A stretch of 64,000 bases of DNA from positions 1 to 64,000 of the forward strand of contig DATDEX010000286.1 of NCBI GenBank assembly GCA_036522895.1, written 5' to 3'. The notes below the pieces were generated by a model, which did not search any database, was not told where the DNA came from, and worked only from the letters and a program-made list of their open reading frames with translations. The position numbers and the translations under genes are program-made. Positions 50,727 to 59,698 of this stretch are shown here, in pieces (position 1 is the stretch's first letter; each line of letters opens with the position of its first letter). The stretch comes from JAIOPA01 sp036522895. GTDB taxonomy: Bacteria; Eisenbacteria; RBG-16-71-46.

Positions 50727-52076
50727 TCAGGCCGCCTTCGCCTGCCGCGCATCGATCGAGCGCGTGACCCTCACGAACACGGCCATCGCAAGCAGGGACA
50801 GCGCGCCCACGCCCGCGAACGCGTACCACAGGTAGTGCGCGTGGGCGTAGACCCCGGGCATCGGCGCCTGGCCGGCGAGCCAGGCCGCATGCTGAGCCTG
50901 GAGGGCGGGCGAGAGCCGGGAGGGATCGGGGCAGAACGCCTTGAGCAGGTAGCCGGCGAACACGAAGCCGAACAGCCAGGCGAAGAACGTGTTCATGTGG
51001 GCGTAGCCCAGGTACAGACCCTCGCGTCCCGCCGGGGCCTGCCGGGAGGCGAACTCGAGGTACTTGGGGCTCAGGAAGCACTCCGCGAACCCCTGGATCG
51101 CGATGCCGATCACCATCATGAGGGTGATCGGGTGGATCGCGGCGCCGAGCACGTGCACCGGTCCCCTGAACAGGTGTGAGGTCGCCATGGCGAGCGAGGA
51201 GAGCGGGATCAGGATCATCGCCACCATGATCGATGCGGCCGGAGCCCAGGTGCGGACCAGCTGGGTCACGCCCACCACGCACAGCACCACCACCAGGGGA
51301 TTCACGTTCGCGTACCACTCGGGCTTGTAGGTCTCCCCGGCCATGCGGATCACGTAGTCGGGCATCGACGCGTAGAGCTGTCCCTGAATGGCCCAGAACC
51401 CCGCGGTGATGAGGATGAGCGCAGTGAAGCGCAGGTTTCCCATGGCCGTCGCCATGCCGCGCAGTGTCTCCGCGATGCTCCGGGGCCGTTCGCCGCTGGC
51501 CTCGCCCGGGAAATACGTGAGGGCCACGATCGCGAGCCCCACCAGCGCGGCCACTGCCGAAAAGTACGGCACATTGCCGACGCCCATCTGGATGCGGATC
51601 GGTGCCACGATGGTCTTACCCGTGAACGAGCCGACATTGACCATCATGTAGAAGATGCTGAACGCACGCGCTCGACTGGCTTCGTTCGAGGACCGCGAGG
51701 CCGTGGCGGTGATGACCGGCTTGACGAACGAGCCGCCGATCACAATGAGGAGCAGGGCCCCCATCACCGGCCAGAACGCGTGAAACCGTCCCAGCGAGCC
51801 GTAACCGAGTGCGAGCAGCGCGAAGGCGAGCATGAGAGAGCCCCGGAACCCCAGCCGATCGGCCAGCGCGCCGCTGAAGAACGGGAACAGATAGATGAGG
51901 GCCCCGAACAAGCCGGCGACGAAGCCCGCCTGCACGTCGTCGAGCCCCACCACGCGCAGCAGGTAGGTGCGGAGCGCGATGAACGTGCCGTAGTACGCCG
52001 CGCGTTCGCACAGTTCGGAGGCGTTCGCGAACCAGAATGCCCGGGGGAAGTTCCAGGAGACTTTCTCGGCGGCCAT
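50727..52076 (-). CDS. POT-family-like MFS transporter
   Basis: 449 residues from the ATG at 52076 (GGAG 5 nt upstream); the frame stays open for another 60 codons but the upstream part is not helix-forming. About 12 to 14 hydrophobic helices, starting FWFANASELCERAAYYGTFIALRTYL, which carries the ExCERxxYYG proton-coupling motif of POT peptide transporters, then GALADRLGFRGSLMLAF and FVKPVITAT. Likely takes up small peptides with protons. It resembles the transporter at 18777-20237 in plan, but the two are clearly diverged. Confidence 0.82.
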   Translation of the reverse strand: MAAEKVSWNFPRAFWFANASELCERAAYYGTFIALRTYLLRVVGLDDVQAGFVAGLFGALIYLFPFFSGALADRLGFRGSLMLAFALLALGYGSLGRFHAFWPVMGALLLIVIGGSFVKPVITATASRSSNEASRARAFSIFYMMVNVGSFTGKTIVAPIRIQMGVGNVPYFSAVAALVGLAIVALTYFPGEASGERPRSIAETLRGMATAMGNLRFTALILITAGFWAIQGQLYASMPDYVIRMAGETYKPEWYANVNPLVVVLCVVGVTQLVRTWAPAASIMVAMILIPLSSLAMATSHLFRGPVHVLGAAIHPITLMMVIGIAIQGFAECFLSPKYLEFASRQAPAGREGLYLGYAHMNTFFAWLFGFVFAGYLLKAFCPDPSRLSPALQAQHAAWLAGQAPMPGVYAHAHYLWYAFAGVGALSLLAMAVFVRVTRSIDARQAKAA

Positions 52077-52252
52077 CGCGACTCCGTGGTTGTACGGTCG
52101 CGCCGGCACGTCCGGACGGTCGAACCGGGCGGCAACGGCAGGCAGGGAGCACAGCGTCGACGCCAGCATCATAAGGCCTGACCTGCTCCACGACTCGGAT
52201 TTAATCGCAGTCAGGATCCAGCCAACTCGGGGCGTCCGAGGAGCATCGCTCA

Positions 52253-52681
52253 TCATCCGCGGGGTATGCGCCGTGGACCGCTGGCCGGTCTTTTCGGTGC
52301 CCTCGTGCCGGAAAGCTTCCCGATGTCCTCAACGAGAGCTTCCAGCATTGGCTGGTCGATCTCATCGAGGTGCCGGAAGCGGAAGCAATACACTCCCACG
52401 CGTCGCTTTCCGAACTTCGGTCCATGCTTCTCGAGCACAGGGCGAATCAGGGGGAGTCCCAGGGCGTACAAACATACGCCGTCTTTCCGGTCGACCAACC
52501 CAAACACATACCGCTCTTGATCCTCATACATCACGATGTCGCCACTCGGATTGACCGCCATCACCTCCCGTAGCGTCTTGCGGTGACGGAGGATCTTCCG
52601 AATGGCCATCGCCATCGCCCGGCGATCGGGTGCGAGCCTGGCGAAGTACTGTGCAACGCTCATGGTTGGTCGCTTGATCAT
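52253..52681 (-). CDS. DUF1801 (YdhG-like) protein
   Basis: 142 residues from the ATG at 52681, with GGAGG 12 nt upstream; ATG 52663 is an alternative. Motifs of DUF1801 are visible: SVAQYFARLAPDRRAMAMAIRKIL at the start, NPSGDIVMYEDQERYVFGLVDRKDGVCLYALG in the middle, and KRRVGVYCFRFRHLDEID. The fold is the YjbR/CyaY-like alpha-beta sandwich; function unknown, often found in accessory DNA. Composition is lower in GC than the core genes of the window. Confidence 0.75.
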   Translation of the reverse strand: MIKRPTMSVAQYFARLAPDRRAMAMAIRKILRHRKTLREVMAVNPSGDIVMYEDQERYVFGLVDRKDGVCLYALGLPLIRPVLEKHGPKFGKRRVGVYCFRFRHLDEIDQPMLEALVEDIGKLSGTRAPKRPASGPRRIPRG

Positions 52682-52718
52682 TTCTCTAGCGGGCCTCCGT
52701 GTGTTCCGCGCGGACATG

Positions 52719-52734
52719 TGGCGTCCCCAACGGG
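52719..52734 (-). pseudogene. tRNA-Glu-like acceptor end fragment
   Basis: On the minus strand it reads CCCGT, acceptor half TGGGGAC, G and CCA, as in bacterial tRNA-Glu. Only 16 bases match, and the T-loop is missing. Fifteen of them recur at 58218-58232. Short enough to be chance when taken alone. Confidence 0.3.
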
Positions 52735-52928
52735 CGCCGTTACAAACCGGCTTGGCGCCTGGCTGCGGTCCATGGACGCGCTACGCCGGGTGGTCGGAAC
52801 CGCGGCATGAGCTTGAGCCGCTGCGCCCAAGGGATGCGCCATCCGGCGACTTCGGGCAAGGTGTGCCAGGTCTGACCGAGCGGTGGTGAGGTTGGCTCGG
52901 CGTTCTCCCCTCGATAGGAGCAAGGATG

Positions 52929-53018
52929 ATGAAGCGGTCGTGGTCGACCGTGTGGGCCAAGCAGTCGGACGGAACGTGGAAGGCTATCCACGACAACTGG
53001 AACTACGATTCGAAGTAG
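52929..53018 (+). pseudogene. C-terminal fragment of a SnoaL/DUF4440-like protein
   Basis: The 29-residue frame ending at the TAG at 53016-53018 (WSTVWAKQSDGTWKAIHDNW, then NYDSK) looks like the final beta-hairpin of nuclear-transport-factor-2-like (DUF4440/SnoaL) proteins, normally about 130-150 residues. In-frame stops lie shortly upstream and the rest of the domain is absent. A remnant rather than a small gene. Confidence 0.5.
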
Positions 53019-53039
53019 CGAGTCAAGGTAGCGGGCAAG

Positions 53040-53375
53040 CTATGCGGTAAGGGAGTAGGCCCGCTTGATCCAGGCCACGAGCTGCGAGTCGACATCCGCG
53101 GGGCCTTCCAGCTTGAACTCGACGTGATGGCGGTTCGCGGACACCTGCTCGCTCCTGTGGACACGGGGATTCTCGAGTGGCGCATCGAACACCAGGTTCA
53201 AGACGATTCCATTGGCGCGCGGATGAACACCAGCGAATGCGCGGCCATGCGTCAGGTGCAAGGAGGTCTTCTTGTCCTCAACCTCGAACGCGCCAAGCTT
53301 ACTGACCGCCGAGATGACCTTTGCGTACGTCGCCTGGCTCGCGGGCGACTTAAGAATAGATGGGAATGTGAGCAT
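53040..53375 (-). CDS. DUF5655-like protein
   Basis: 111 residues from the ATG at 53375. The pattern LHLTHGRAFAGVHPRANGIVLNLVFDAPLEN, EQVSANRHHVEFKLEGPADVDSQLVAWIKRAY matches the small DUF5655 domain, found alone or attached to other accessory proteins, function unknown. Its composition is lower in GC. It lies between gene fragments in the mosaic region. Confidence 0.7.
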   Translation of the reverse strand: MLTFPSILKSPASQATYAKVISAVSKLGAFEVEDKKTSLHLTHGRAFAGVHPRANGIVLNLVFDAPLENPRVHRSEQVSANRHHVEFKLEGPADVDSQLVAWIKRAYSLTA

Positions 53376-53465
53376 TGGGTCAGAGTAGCATCAGAATCAG
53401 CCGCTGCCGTGAACTAGTCCAGGCCACTGGATGATCGCAGCTCCCAGCGCGCTCCGCCGAGCACG

Positions 53466-54119
53466 CTACGCTTGAACGATCTTGTTGCGGATGGCGTATC
53501 GGACGAGCTCGCTGATCGAGCGGAAGCGCAGCTTGCGCATCAGATTCGCGCGATGAGCCTCGACCGTCTTGACACTGATTCCGAGTGCCGAGGCGGCCTC
53601 CTTGTTGCTGCTTCCTTCCGCGAGCAACTGAATCAGTTCTCGCTCTCGCGTGGTCACGGCGGTGTGAGGCGAGGCCTTGTCTTGTTCCTCCGTCCGGCTG
53701 AGGTAGTCATCCAGGACGAATTCCGTGACCTTCGACGATAGGAATGGCTCGTGGCGGCGCAAGCTTTCGACGGCGGCGATCAAGCTCTCGTCCGCGTCGG
53801 ACTTGAGGACGAACCCGCGCGCGCCGGCTTGTAGAACGGTGCGCGCGAGCTCCTCGGAGTGGTGCATCGTCAGCACGAGCACCTCGGTGCGTGGCGACAC
53901 CTTCAAGATCTGGCGCGTCGCGTCGAGGCCATTCAACTCAGGCAGGCTCAGATCCATCACGACGATGTCGGGCTGCAGCTGCCTGGCGGCTTCCACCGCC
54001 GCGCGACCCGTCGTGGCTTCCGCGGAGACCTCCCAGCCTTGCTGCGACTCGAGAAGGGCACGCACGCCCCTGCGGACGACGGCATGATCGTCGACGACGA
54101 CGATGCGCAGCGTCGTCAT
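53466..54119 (-). CDS. NarL/FixJ-type response regulator
   Basis: 217 residues. Receiver domain at 1-120 with VVVDDHAVVRRG, phospho-acceptor Asp56 (VVMDLSLPELNG), the T/S switch (LVLTMHHSEE) and Lys at FVLKSDAD; LuxR-type helix-turn-helix at about 150-212 (TTRERELIQLLAEGSSNKEAASALGISVKTVEAHRANLMRKL). It should activate or repress genes after phosphorylation by the kinase encoded just upstream. Its ATG overlaps the kinase's stop (54116-54119), so the two are coupled. Confidence 0.93.
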   Translation of the reverse strand: MTTLRIVVVDDHAVVRRGVRALLESQQGWEVSAEATTGRAAVEAARQLQPDIVVMDLSLPELNGLDATRQILKVSPRTEVLVLTMHHSEELARTVLQAGARGFVLKSDADESLIAAVESLRRHEPFLSSKVTEFVLDDYLSRTEEQDKASPHTAVTTRERELIQLLAEGSSNKEAASALGISVKTVEAHRANLMRKLRFRSISELVRYAIRNKIVQA

Positions 54120-55702
54120 GACGCAGTCCGCGGGACCAGGACACTCGCTCGCACGATCGTCCGATGGCGGCTCGATTCGACCTCGAGCGTGCCGCGAATC
54201 TGCTTGAGCCGTTCGCGCACACCCCCGAGCCCGACGCCGAGAGCACCAACGCCCCCCATCAGCTGAGCGACGAGATCCGGCGCCATGCCTCGCCCGCAGT
54301 CCTCGATCTCGAGCGCCAGCCGGTCACCCGAGACCCGAAGGCGAATGCACGCGGTCGGACTGTCGGCATGACGATGAACGTTGATCAAGGCCTCCTGAAC
54401 CACGCGGAAGAGCGTCGTCTCGACGTCCTGCGGCAGGCGTTCCAAGAACTCGGGCAAGTCGAGGTCGACCCGGATGCCGCTTCGATCAGCGAACCCCTTC
54501 GCGTACCAACGCAGCGCCGACAACAAGCCGGTCTCGTCAAGGAATGGGGGATGGAGCAGATAGGCCAACGTGCGGATCTCGGTCATCGAGCGATCGGCGA
54601 GCTGGATGCTTTCGGCGAGGAGCGCGCGCTCGGAGTCGGAGAGCCGATCAGACGTTCGGATCAGACGCGCCAGCAGCATCTTCAGCCCGGCGAGGTCCTG
54701 GGCGGTGGTTTCGTGGAGCATTCGCGCGACGCGTCTCCGTTCGTCGTCCTGTGCGTGCATGAGACGATTTGCCAGGGTCCGCAACGCCTCCTTGGCCTGC
54801 CGCGACTCGGTCACGTCCTGCGTCGTGCCGAAGATGCTGACCGGATCCCCGAGCGGATCGCTCACGAGATATCCACGCGAATGGAGTATGCGCTCCTCTC
54901 CATCGCGACGGCGCATTCGGTAGTAGAAGCTGTAGGGCTCCTTCGTCTCCAAGGTGCGATAGATCCCGGTCCAGATGGTCGCGTGATCGTCGGGATGAAT
55001 GAACTTCATCGAGTCCCTGATTGGATCGATCTCACCCGGCTGCACGCCAAAGATCCGATAGAGCTCGTCGGACCACGTGCACACGTGGTTCGGCACATCC
55101 CAGTTCCAACTGCCGAGATGAGCCACTCGCTGCGCCTCGGACAGGAGACGCTCGCTACTCCTCAACTGCTGGTCCACCTGTTTGTGCTCTACGGCGATGC
55201 TCGCCAGATGCGTGGCGCGGCTGACGAGCTCGAGGTCTTGCGCAGGTGGCGGCCCCGGCACGTCGCTGCACACGGCAAACGTCCCGAGCGGGAGGGCCTG
55301 TGTCGAAAGGAACGGCGTCGACCAGACGGCACGAATGTTCGCTGCGCTTGCTGCATCGTGAAAGTCGGCGTACTGCGGGTCACGCGCGAGGTCTGGACAG
55401 ACGATCTGCTCGCGGCATCTCACGGCCGCGCCACACGGGCTGACCGCACTCACCAGGAACGAGGCGACCGTCCGGCGCCAGCCGTCCGGCAGGTTGGGAC
55501 CCGAAGTCAAGGTGAGGCGCTCGCTGGTGCCGTCCAGTAAGAAGATCGCCGATCGGTGGCCCGACTGCTCGTCGATCACGCGGCAGAGCGCGTCGAGGGT
55601 CGTCTCGAGCGGCGCGCCGGTCGCGATCAGCTCGAGGACGTTGCGTTCCCCGCAGAGCAAGGTTCCCGCGGGCGATGGCTCGTGAGCAGGTACCGTTGTC
55701 AT
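54116..55702 (-). CDS. GAF-PAS sensor histidine kinase (HisKA_3)
   Basis: 528 residues, with no membrane segment, so probably a cytosolic sensor. A GAF domain (about 20-175; Cys-containing stretch SPCGAAVRCREQIVCPDLARDP) is followed by a PAS domain with PAC motif (about 195-310; SWNWDVPNHVCTWSDELYRIFG), the HisKA_3 dimerisation helix with phospho-His330 (RRVARMLHETTAQDLAGLKM), and a HATPase with N-box VVQEALINVHRHADS and G-boxes DCGRGMAP and GVGLGGVRERL. This is the NarX/DegS type that pairs with NarL-type regulators. It overlaps the partner regulator gene by 4 bp. Confidence 0.92.
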   Translation of the reverse strand: MTTVPAHEPSPAGTLLCGERNVLELIATGAPLETTLDALCRVIDEQSGHRSAIFLLDGTSERLTLTSGPNLPDGWRRTVASFLVSAVSPCGAAVRCREQIVCPDLARDPQYADFHDAASAANIRAVWSTPFLSTQALPLGTFAVCSDVPGPPPAQDLELVSRATHLASIAVEHKQVDQQLRSSERLLSEAQRVAHLGSWNWDVPNHVCTWSDELYRIFGVQPGEIDPIRDSMKFIHPDDHATIWTGIYRTLETKEPYSFYYRMRRRDGEERILHSRGYLVSDPLGDPVSIFGTTQDVTESRQAKEALRTLANRLMHAQDDERRRVARMLHETTAQDLAGLKMLLARLIRTSDRLSDSERALLAESIQLADRSMTEIRTLAYLLHPPFLDETGLLSALRWYAKGFADRSGIRVDLDLPEFLERLPQDVETTLFRVVQEALINVHRHADSPTACIRLRVSGDRLALEIEDCGRGMAPDLVAQLMGGVGALGVGLGGVRERLKQIRGTLEVESSRHRTIVRASVLVPRTAS

Positions 55703-55804
55703 GGTGATTGCTCGATCGAAGGACTGACCACCAACTCACCATACACCCCTTGAAAGCGGAAGGACACGTGGGTCCCTCCCTAGTCGGCCTTAGGTGGTCC
55801 CTCA
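55703..55804. promoter_or_regulatory. Divergent control region of two signalling units
   Basis: The short spacer between the histidine kinase and the sigma-54 activator genes must hold both promoters. It is relatively A/T-rich (CATACACCCCTTGAAAG), but no clear -24/-12 or -35/-10 pair could be assigned. Confidence 0.3.
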
Positions 55805-57238
55805 TTGCCAATTCCACAGTTCAACGGATGGGCACATCCCCTCCCATCCGCTTCAATCTTCGTCGTGTCCTCACCCAGGATCTACGCCGTGCCCGCGCGG
55901 GCGGATCGCTTGACGTCGGCGAGGGCGACCGCCCGGCGCCCGGTCGGGGGCCGGAGTCCTGACATCCCCGGACGCTGCCTGCTGCTGGTCATGGCGGCCG
56001 GCGGCGAGCGCGATCGCGTGTCCTCGGCGCTGGGTGCGCAAGGCTTCGCGGTGATGGTGGCCGCGGACGAGCGAGAGATCGCCGCCGCGCTCGATGTCGT
56101 GTTCCCGGACTTCGCGCTCGCGTTCTGGGACGCGGAATCCTCGTCGGCGATGAACACCCTCCGCCGCGTGGCACCCGCGGTCGCCGTGCTGGTGCTGCCG
56201 AGCGCACACGGCGAAGAGGCCGGTGCCGACGCAGCCGCGTTCCGCGCGAAGCTCGTCGAGGCAGAGCGCGTCCTCGCCACCTCGGCGACGCCCCGGCCGT
56301 CCCGTCGGCTGCCGTTCGACCCATTCGTCGGTCGCAGCAAGGCCATCCGTCGGCTCGCGGAGGAAGCCAGGATCGCGCTCGGCTCCGAGAGCCCGGTGCT
56401 CATCGAGGGCGAGACTGGAAGTGGCAAGGGCGTGCTCGCCGAATGGCTCCACCGCCAGGGCACGCACCGCCAGCAGCCGTTCATCGACTTGAACTGCGCC
56501 GGATGCTCGCGCGAGCTCCTGGACTCGGAGCTGTTCGGGCACGAGCGGGGCGCGTTCACGGGGGCGGTGTCGTCCAAGCCCGGGCTGATCGAGGTCGCCG
56601 AGGGCGGAACGCTGTTCCTCGACGAGATCGGGGACATGGAGTCACCGATCCAGGCCAAGCTGCTCAAGGTCATCGAGGAGAAACGCTTCCGCAGGATCGG
56701 CGAGAACCGCGAGCGGCATGCGAACGTGCGCATCATCGCCGCGACCCACCGTAACCTGCTCCAACTCGTACGCGACAGCTCGTTCCGCGAAGACCTCTAC
56801 TACCGGATCGGCGTGCTCTCGCTGCGCGTTCCGCCCCTTCGCCGCCGGCGGGAGGACTTGGCGCCGCTCGTCGAGTCGCTCCTGCACACGCTCGCCCGCG
56901 ACCTCGGACGGCCCACGCCCGCGATCTCGCGCAACACTTCGCGGATCCTGCTCGACCGCGCCTGGCCGGGGAACTTGCGCGAGCTCCGAAACACGCTCGA
57001 GCGCGCGATCCTCGCCGCGGAGGCGGGGCCGATCGAGCCGCATCACCTGGGACGCGCCGACGCGGCCCCGGTGCGCGCGATTCGGAACGGCGACACGCTG
57101 CTCGACGTCGAGCGGGCCTACATCGAGCGCGTCCTCGTGGAAGAGCCACACGTCGAGCGCGCGGCCCGCCGACTGGGCATGGCGCGGAGCACGCTCTACC
57201 AGAAGCTCCAGCAACTTGGGATCCGCCGCTCCCGCTGA
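55805..57238 (+). CDS. Sigma-54-dependent (NtrC-type) activator with degenerate receiver
   Basis: 477 residues from a TTG at 55805; a GTG at 55889 (449 residues) with AGGA upstream is at least as likely. An N-terminal receiver-like domain has lost the paired acidic residues and the lysine (DFALAFWDAE in place of a DLxLPxxxG motif), so it may not be phosphorylated. The AAA+ domain is complete: Walker A GETGSGKG (about 203), the sigma-54 contact GAFTGA at 249-254, Walker B GTLFLDEIGD and sensor REDLYYRIGVL. A Fis-type helix-turn-helix ends the protein (ERAARRLGMARSTLYQKLQQLG). It should open sigma-54 promoters. It is divergent from the two-component pair and convergent with a lone receiver gene, which could form part of one circuit. 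Confidence 0.92.
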   Translation: MPIPQFNGWAHPLPSASIFVVSSPRIYAVPARADRLTSARATARRPVGGRSPDIPGRCLLLVMAAGGERDRVSSALGAQGFAVMVAADEREIAAALDVVFPDFALAFWDAESSSAMNTLRRVAPAVAVLVLPSAHGEEAGADAAAFRAKLVEAERVLATSATPRPSRRLPFDPFVGRSKAIRRLAEEARIALGSESPVLIEGETGSGKGVLAEWLHRQGTHRQQPFIDLNCAGCSRELLDSELFGHERGAFTGAVSSKPGLIEVAEGGTLFLDEIGDMESPIQAKLLKVIEEKRFRRIGENRERHANVRIIAATHRNLLQLVRDSSFREDLYYRIGVLSLRVPPLRRRREDLAPLVESLLHTLARDLGRPTPAISRNTSRILLDRAWPGNLRELRNTLERAILAAEAGPIEPHHLGRADAAPVRAIRNGDTLLDVERAYIERVLVEEPHVERAARRLGMARSTLYQKLQQLGIRRSR

Positions 57239-57329
57239 CGGAGAAGCGTGGCGTGCCTCTCTGCAAGGCGTGACCGTCTGGCGCGGGCGGACCCGAAGGC
57301 GCTCGGGCGGCTCGCAGCGGCTCGACCGC

Positions 57330-57710
57330 TCAATCGATGCCGCCGTCCTCCAGCTGTTCCCGCACGGCCGCCACGAGCATCTCCAGGTCGAGCGGTTTCC
57401 AAAAAGTGCGCCGCGCGCCGAACCGACGTGCCAGGTCGAGCAAATCCAGTGGGGAGTTACTACTGCCGCCCGAGATCGCAATTATCCGCACCGCCGGCGC
57501 GAGCTGTCGCAGCTCCCGAATGCACTCGAGCCCCTCTTTCTCGGGCATCAGGATGTCAGTGATCACGAGGTCAGGGTGCAGTGTCTGGAACACCCGAATC
57601 CCCTCTTCGCCATCCCGCGCATCGACGACCTCGTAGCCTGCCGATTCAAGTGCGCGTCGCAGCATGGACCGGATCTGAGCTTCGTCGTCGATAACGAGGA
57701 TCCTGCTCAT
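57330..57710 (-). CDS. Single-domain response regulator (CheY/Spo0F-like)
   Basis: 126 residues from the ATG at 57710, with GAGGAG about 11 nt upstream. Only a receiver is present: ILVIDDEAQIRSML, phospho-acceptor Asp52 (VITDILMPEKEG), Ser in AISGG and Lys105 in FWKPLD. No output domain, so it acts by protein contact or as a phosphate relay, perhaps with the neighbouring histidine kinase or the sigma-54 activator whose own receiver is degenerate. Confidence 0.9.
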   Translation of the reverse strand: MSRILVIDDEAQIRSMLRRALESAGYEVVDARDGEEGIRVFQTLHPDLVITDILMPEKEGLECIRELRQLAPAVRIIAISGGSSNSPLDLLDLARRFGARRTFWKPLDLEMLVAAVREQLEDGGID

Positions 57711-57884
57711 CGCTGATGGCTCCTCACGCGGCGTCGCATCACAAGTGTAGACGCCTGACGTGAGCATCGGCCCACCCTTCGAGTTGCGCCATGGGGTGAA
57801 GTGCCGAGTTCCGCGCAGCGGTTCGACTAAGGCTCCCTAGGCTCTTGTCCGGATGGCCCTCCGCACTGCGGGACCGGCCGGGGA

Positions 57885-58160
57885 ACCCGGTCTGCTGTGG
57901 TTCGGCTGGTACGGCCTCAACGCCGGGAGCGAATTCCGCGTCGACGCAACCACGACGGCGGCATTCATCAACACTGACCTCGCGGCCTCGGTTGCGGGCG
58001 TGGCGTGGATGCTGGTCGAGTGGATGACAGCGCGAAAGCCCAAGTTCCTGGGCCGCCTGACCGACTCGGTGGCGGGCCCGGCCACGATCACACCGGCCGC
58101 CGGCTACGCTTCACCACAGAGTGCCGTGCTGATCGGCATCGTCGCGGGCGGGGCACAATC
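57885..58160 (+). pseudogene. Ammonium transporter (Amt) fragment
   Basis: Translation gives a run unmistakable for the middle of Amt/MEP channels: LLWFGWYGLNAGSEF, AAFINTDLAASVAGVAWMLVEW, RKPKFLGRLTDSVAGPATITPAAGY and AVLIGIVAGGAQ. That is about 90 of the normal 400 or more residues, with no N- or C-terminal part in any frame nearby. The conserved glycine in AGL is now AGP. A decayed internal fragment, ending about 60 bp before a tRNA-Glu-like 3' end. Confidence 0.75.
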
Positions 58161-58216
58161 GGGGCGCGCGCGGGCATCTTCATGCGTGCAGCTCACTTCG
58201 GCACTTGGGAGGGAAG

Positions 58217-58243
58217 CGGCGTCCCCAACGGGATTCGAACGCG
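58217..58243 (-). pseudogene. tRNA-Glu-like 3'-end fragment
   Basis: On the minus strand the sequence reads T-loop TTCGAAT, CCCGT, acceptor half TGGGGAC, G and CC(G), identical in its core to the 3' end of bacterial tRNA-Glu genes. The anticodon and D arms are missing. Likely an attachment-site remnant at the edge of the mosaic region. Confidence 0.5.
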
Positions 58244-58464
58244 ACCGACCAGGTCAAACCATCGTCGCGACCTGTCGACCAAGAGCGCAAAGATAACGAC
58301 TTGCGCGAGGGGTCAGACGACGGGAAGCGACGGGAGTAGACGTTCGACGCGGACAGTTCGGGGACACTTGAGGGACAGCGGATTCAACTTTCAGTGGAGC
58401 TGGTCGAGCGAGACTGTTGCGGGGCAGGTGACGATGTATTGAGTTCGGCGGGCTTCGTCCGCGC

Positions 58465-59698
58465 TCAACGCGTGGACCCAGCGGTCAGTTGCTTCCGCAG
58501 GATCCAGACGCGGCCGTCGGACTCGGCGTAGCTGAACCCCATGTCGATCATGATGCTCCCCAGCATGGTCAGCTCGTTCACGCTGAGCGACACGAAGCGC
58601 TCGGGGATCGGCAGGTACGGCGGGTTGGGCCCCAGGGTGCGCCGGGCGCCGGTGTTCTGATCGGTGAATGAAGTTTTCGGCGTCCCGCCCCACAGCCCCA
58701 CGTCCGCGAACGCCGTGTCGAGCTTGCTCTCGCTCATGCACCAGTTGAACGGCGCCACGTCCTGGCTCGTGGCCGGCCCGGTCCAGATCCTGGCGCGGAT
58801 GCGCCAGCACGCGTCGACGTACTCGAGCGCCGGATCACCGTAGTCCATCTGCATTCGGTGGGCCGGCTCCTCCTCGATGATCAGCACGACACGCGGCCAC
58901 ATGTTGTTGGCCAGGTTGTAGGGCCAAGCGTCGAACATAAGATTGAGCTCCGTGTCGCGCACGTTGCGGTAGTACGTCCTGGGCAGGGCTTCGCGGCCGT
59001 AGTGGAACTTCCCCGCGCCGCCCGCGCTGCCCGCGGCGCCAGCGTCGTTCGGCTTCTGCACGAGAACGGCGGCTACCTGGAGGAGCCGCCCGAGCAGGCC
59101 TTTCCGCGGCTCCGTGGTGCTGTCCGGAGTCACTGGGGCGGTCGGGCACGATCGACACTTGGTCGAGTTGTACTCCAGCGGAACCCCCTGTGACGGCAGC
59201 AGCGGTTTGCCTGGCCCATTCGCAGAGGCGACCGTGACGGCGCTGGCGGTGGGACCGGTGCGGGATTCGAACGAGATCTCGTACCCACGGAGCACGGGGC
59301 GGCGGCCGTCGAGCACGATCTGCCCGCGCACGTACGCGTGGTCGCACGCCGGGTGGTTGCACTGGTTGTGTCGCATCCAGTCGAGGTAGTAGTCACTCAA
59401 TTGATCGAACAGCAGTGTGGCGAGCTCGTTATTGTCGGCGTCGCGCAGCCAGCCCGGGTAGCAGCAACGCATTCACCGTGCCGTAGGTCTCGATGAAGCG
59501 GCCGACCATCGTGGAAGCGGAGTCTTGAAACTGCGCCGCCGGGAGCGAGGTCCACACCGTTCCCGGCGGCGCCACGGCGATGGTGTCCGTCTTGTTGGAC
59601 GTCGGAGTGCCGGCGCTGGGGCGCGGGCTGACTTGCCCGTATGCTGCTGACGCGATCAGGAAAACCACCATTGCAAAAGGAGCGATACGGCTCGTCAT
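58465..59698 (-). pseudogene. Exported protein gene broken by a +1 frameshift
   Basis: The first frame (59698 to 59429) encodes a signal peptide (APFAMVVFLIASAAYGQ) and about 60 further residues up to FIETYGTVN; the second (ATG 59472 to 58465, 335 residues) continues as RCCYPGWLRDADNNELATLLF. Neither half makes sense alone: the long part lacks a signal and has an in-frame TGA immediately before its ATG with no Shine-Dalgarno. Skipping one A at GTGA-ATG restores one 410-residue exported Cys-containing protein. The ATG at 59698 overlaps the stop of the FG-GAP gene (ATGA), so the two are coupled. No family recognised. Sequencing error or programmed shift remain possible. Confidence 0.55.

Noticed and set aside
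18777..52076. The two POT-type transporters as a recent gene duplication
   Set aside because: They share only family motifs and differ throughout in sequence and loop lengths, so they are old paralogues or independently acquired.
52253..58296. An active prophage or integrative element
   Set aside because: No integrase, transposase, phage structural or conjugation gene was found. Only scars and fragments remain.
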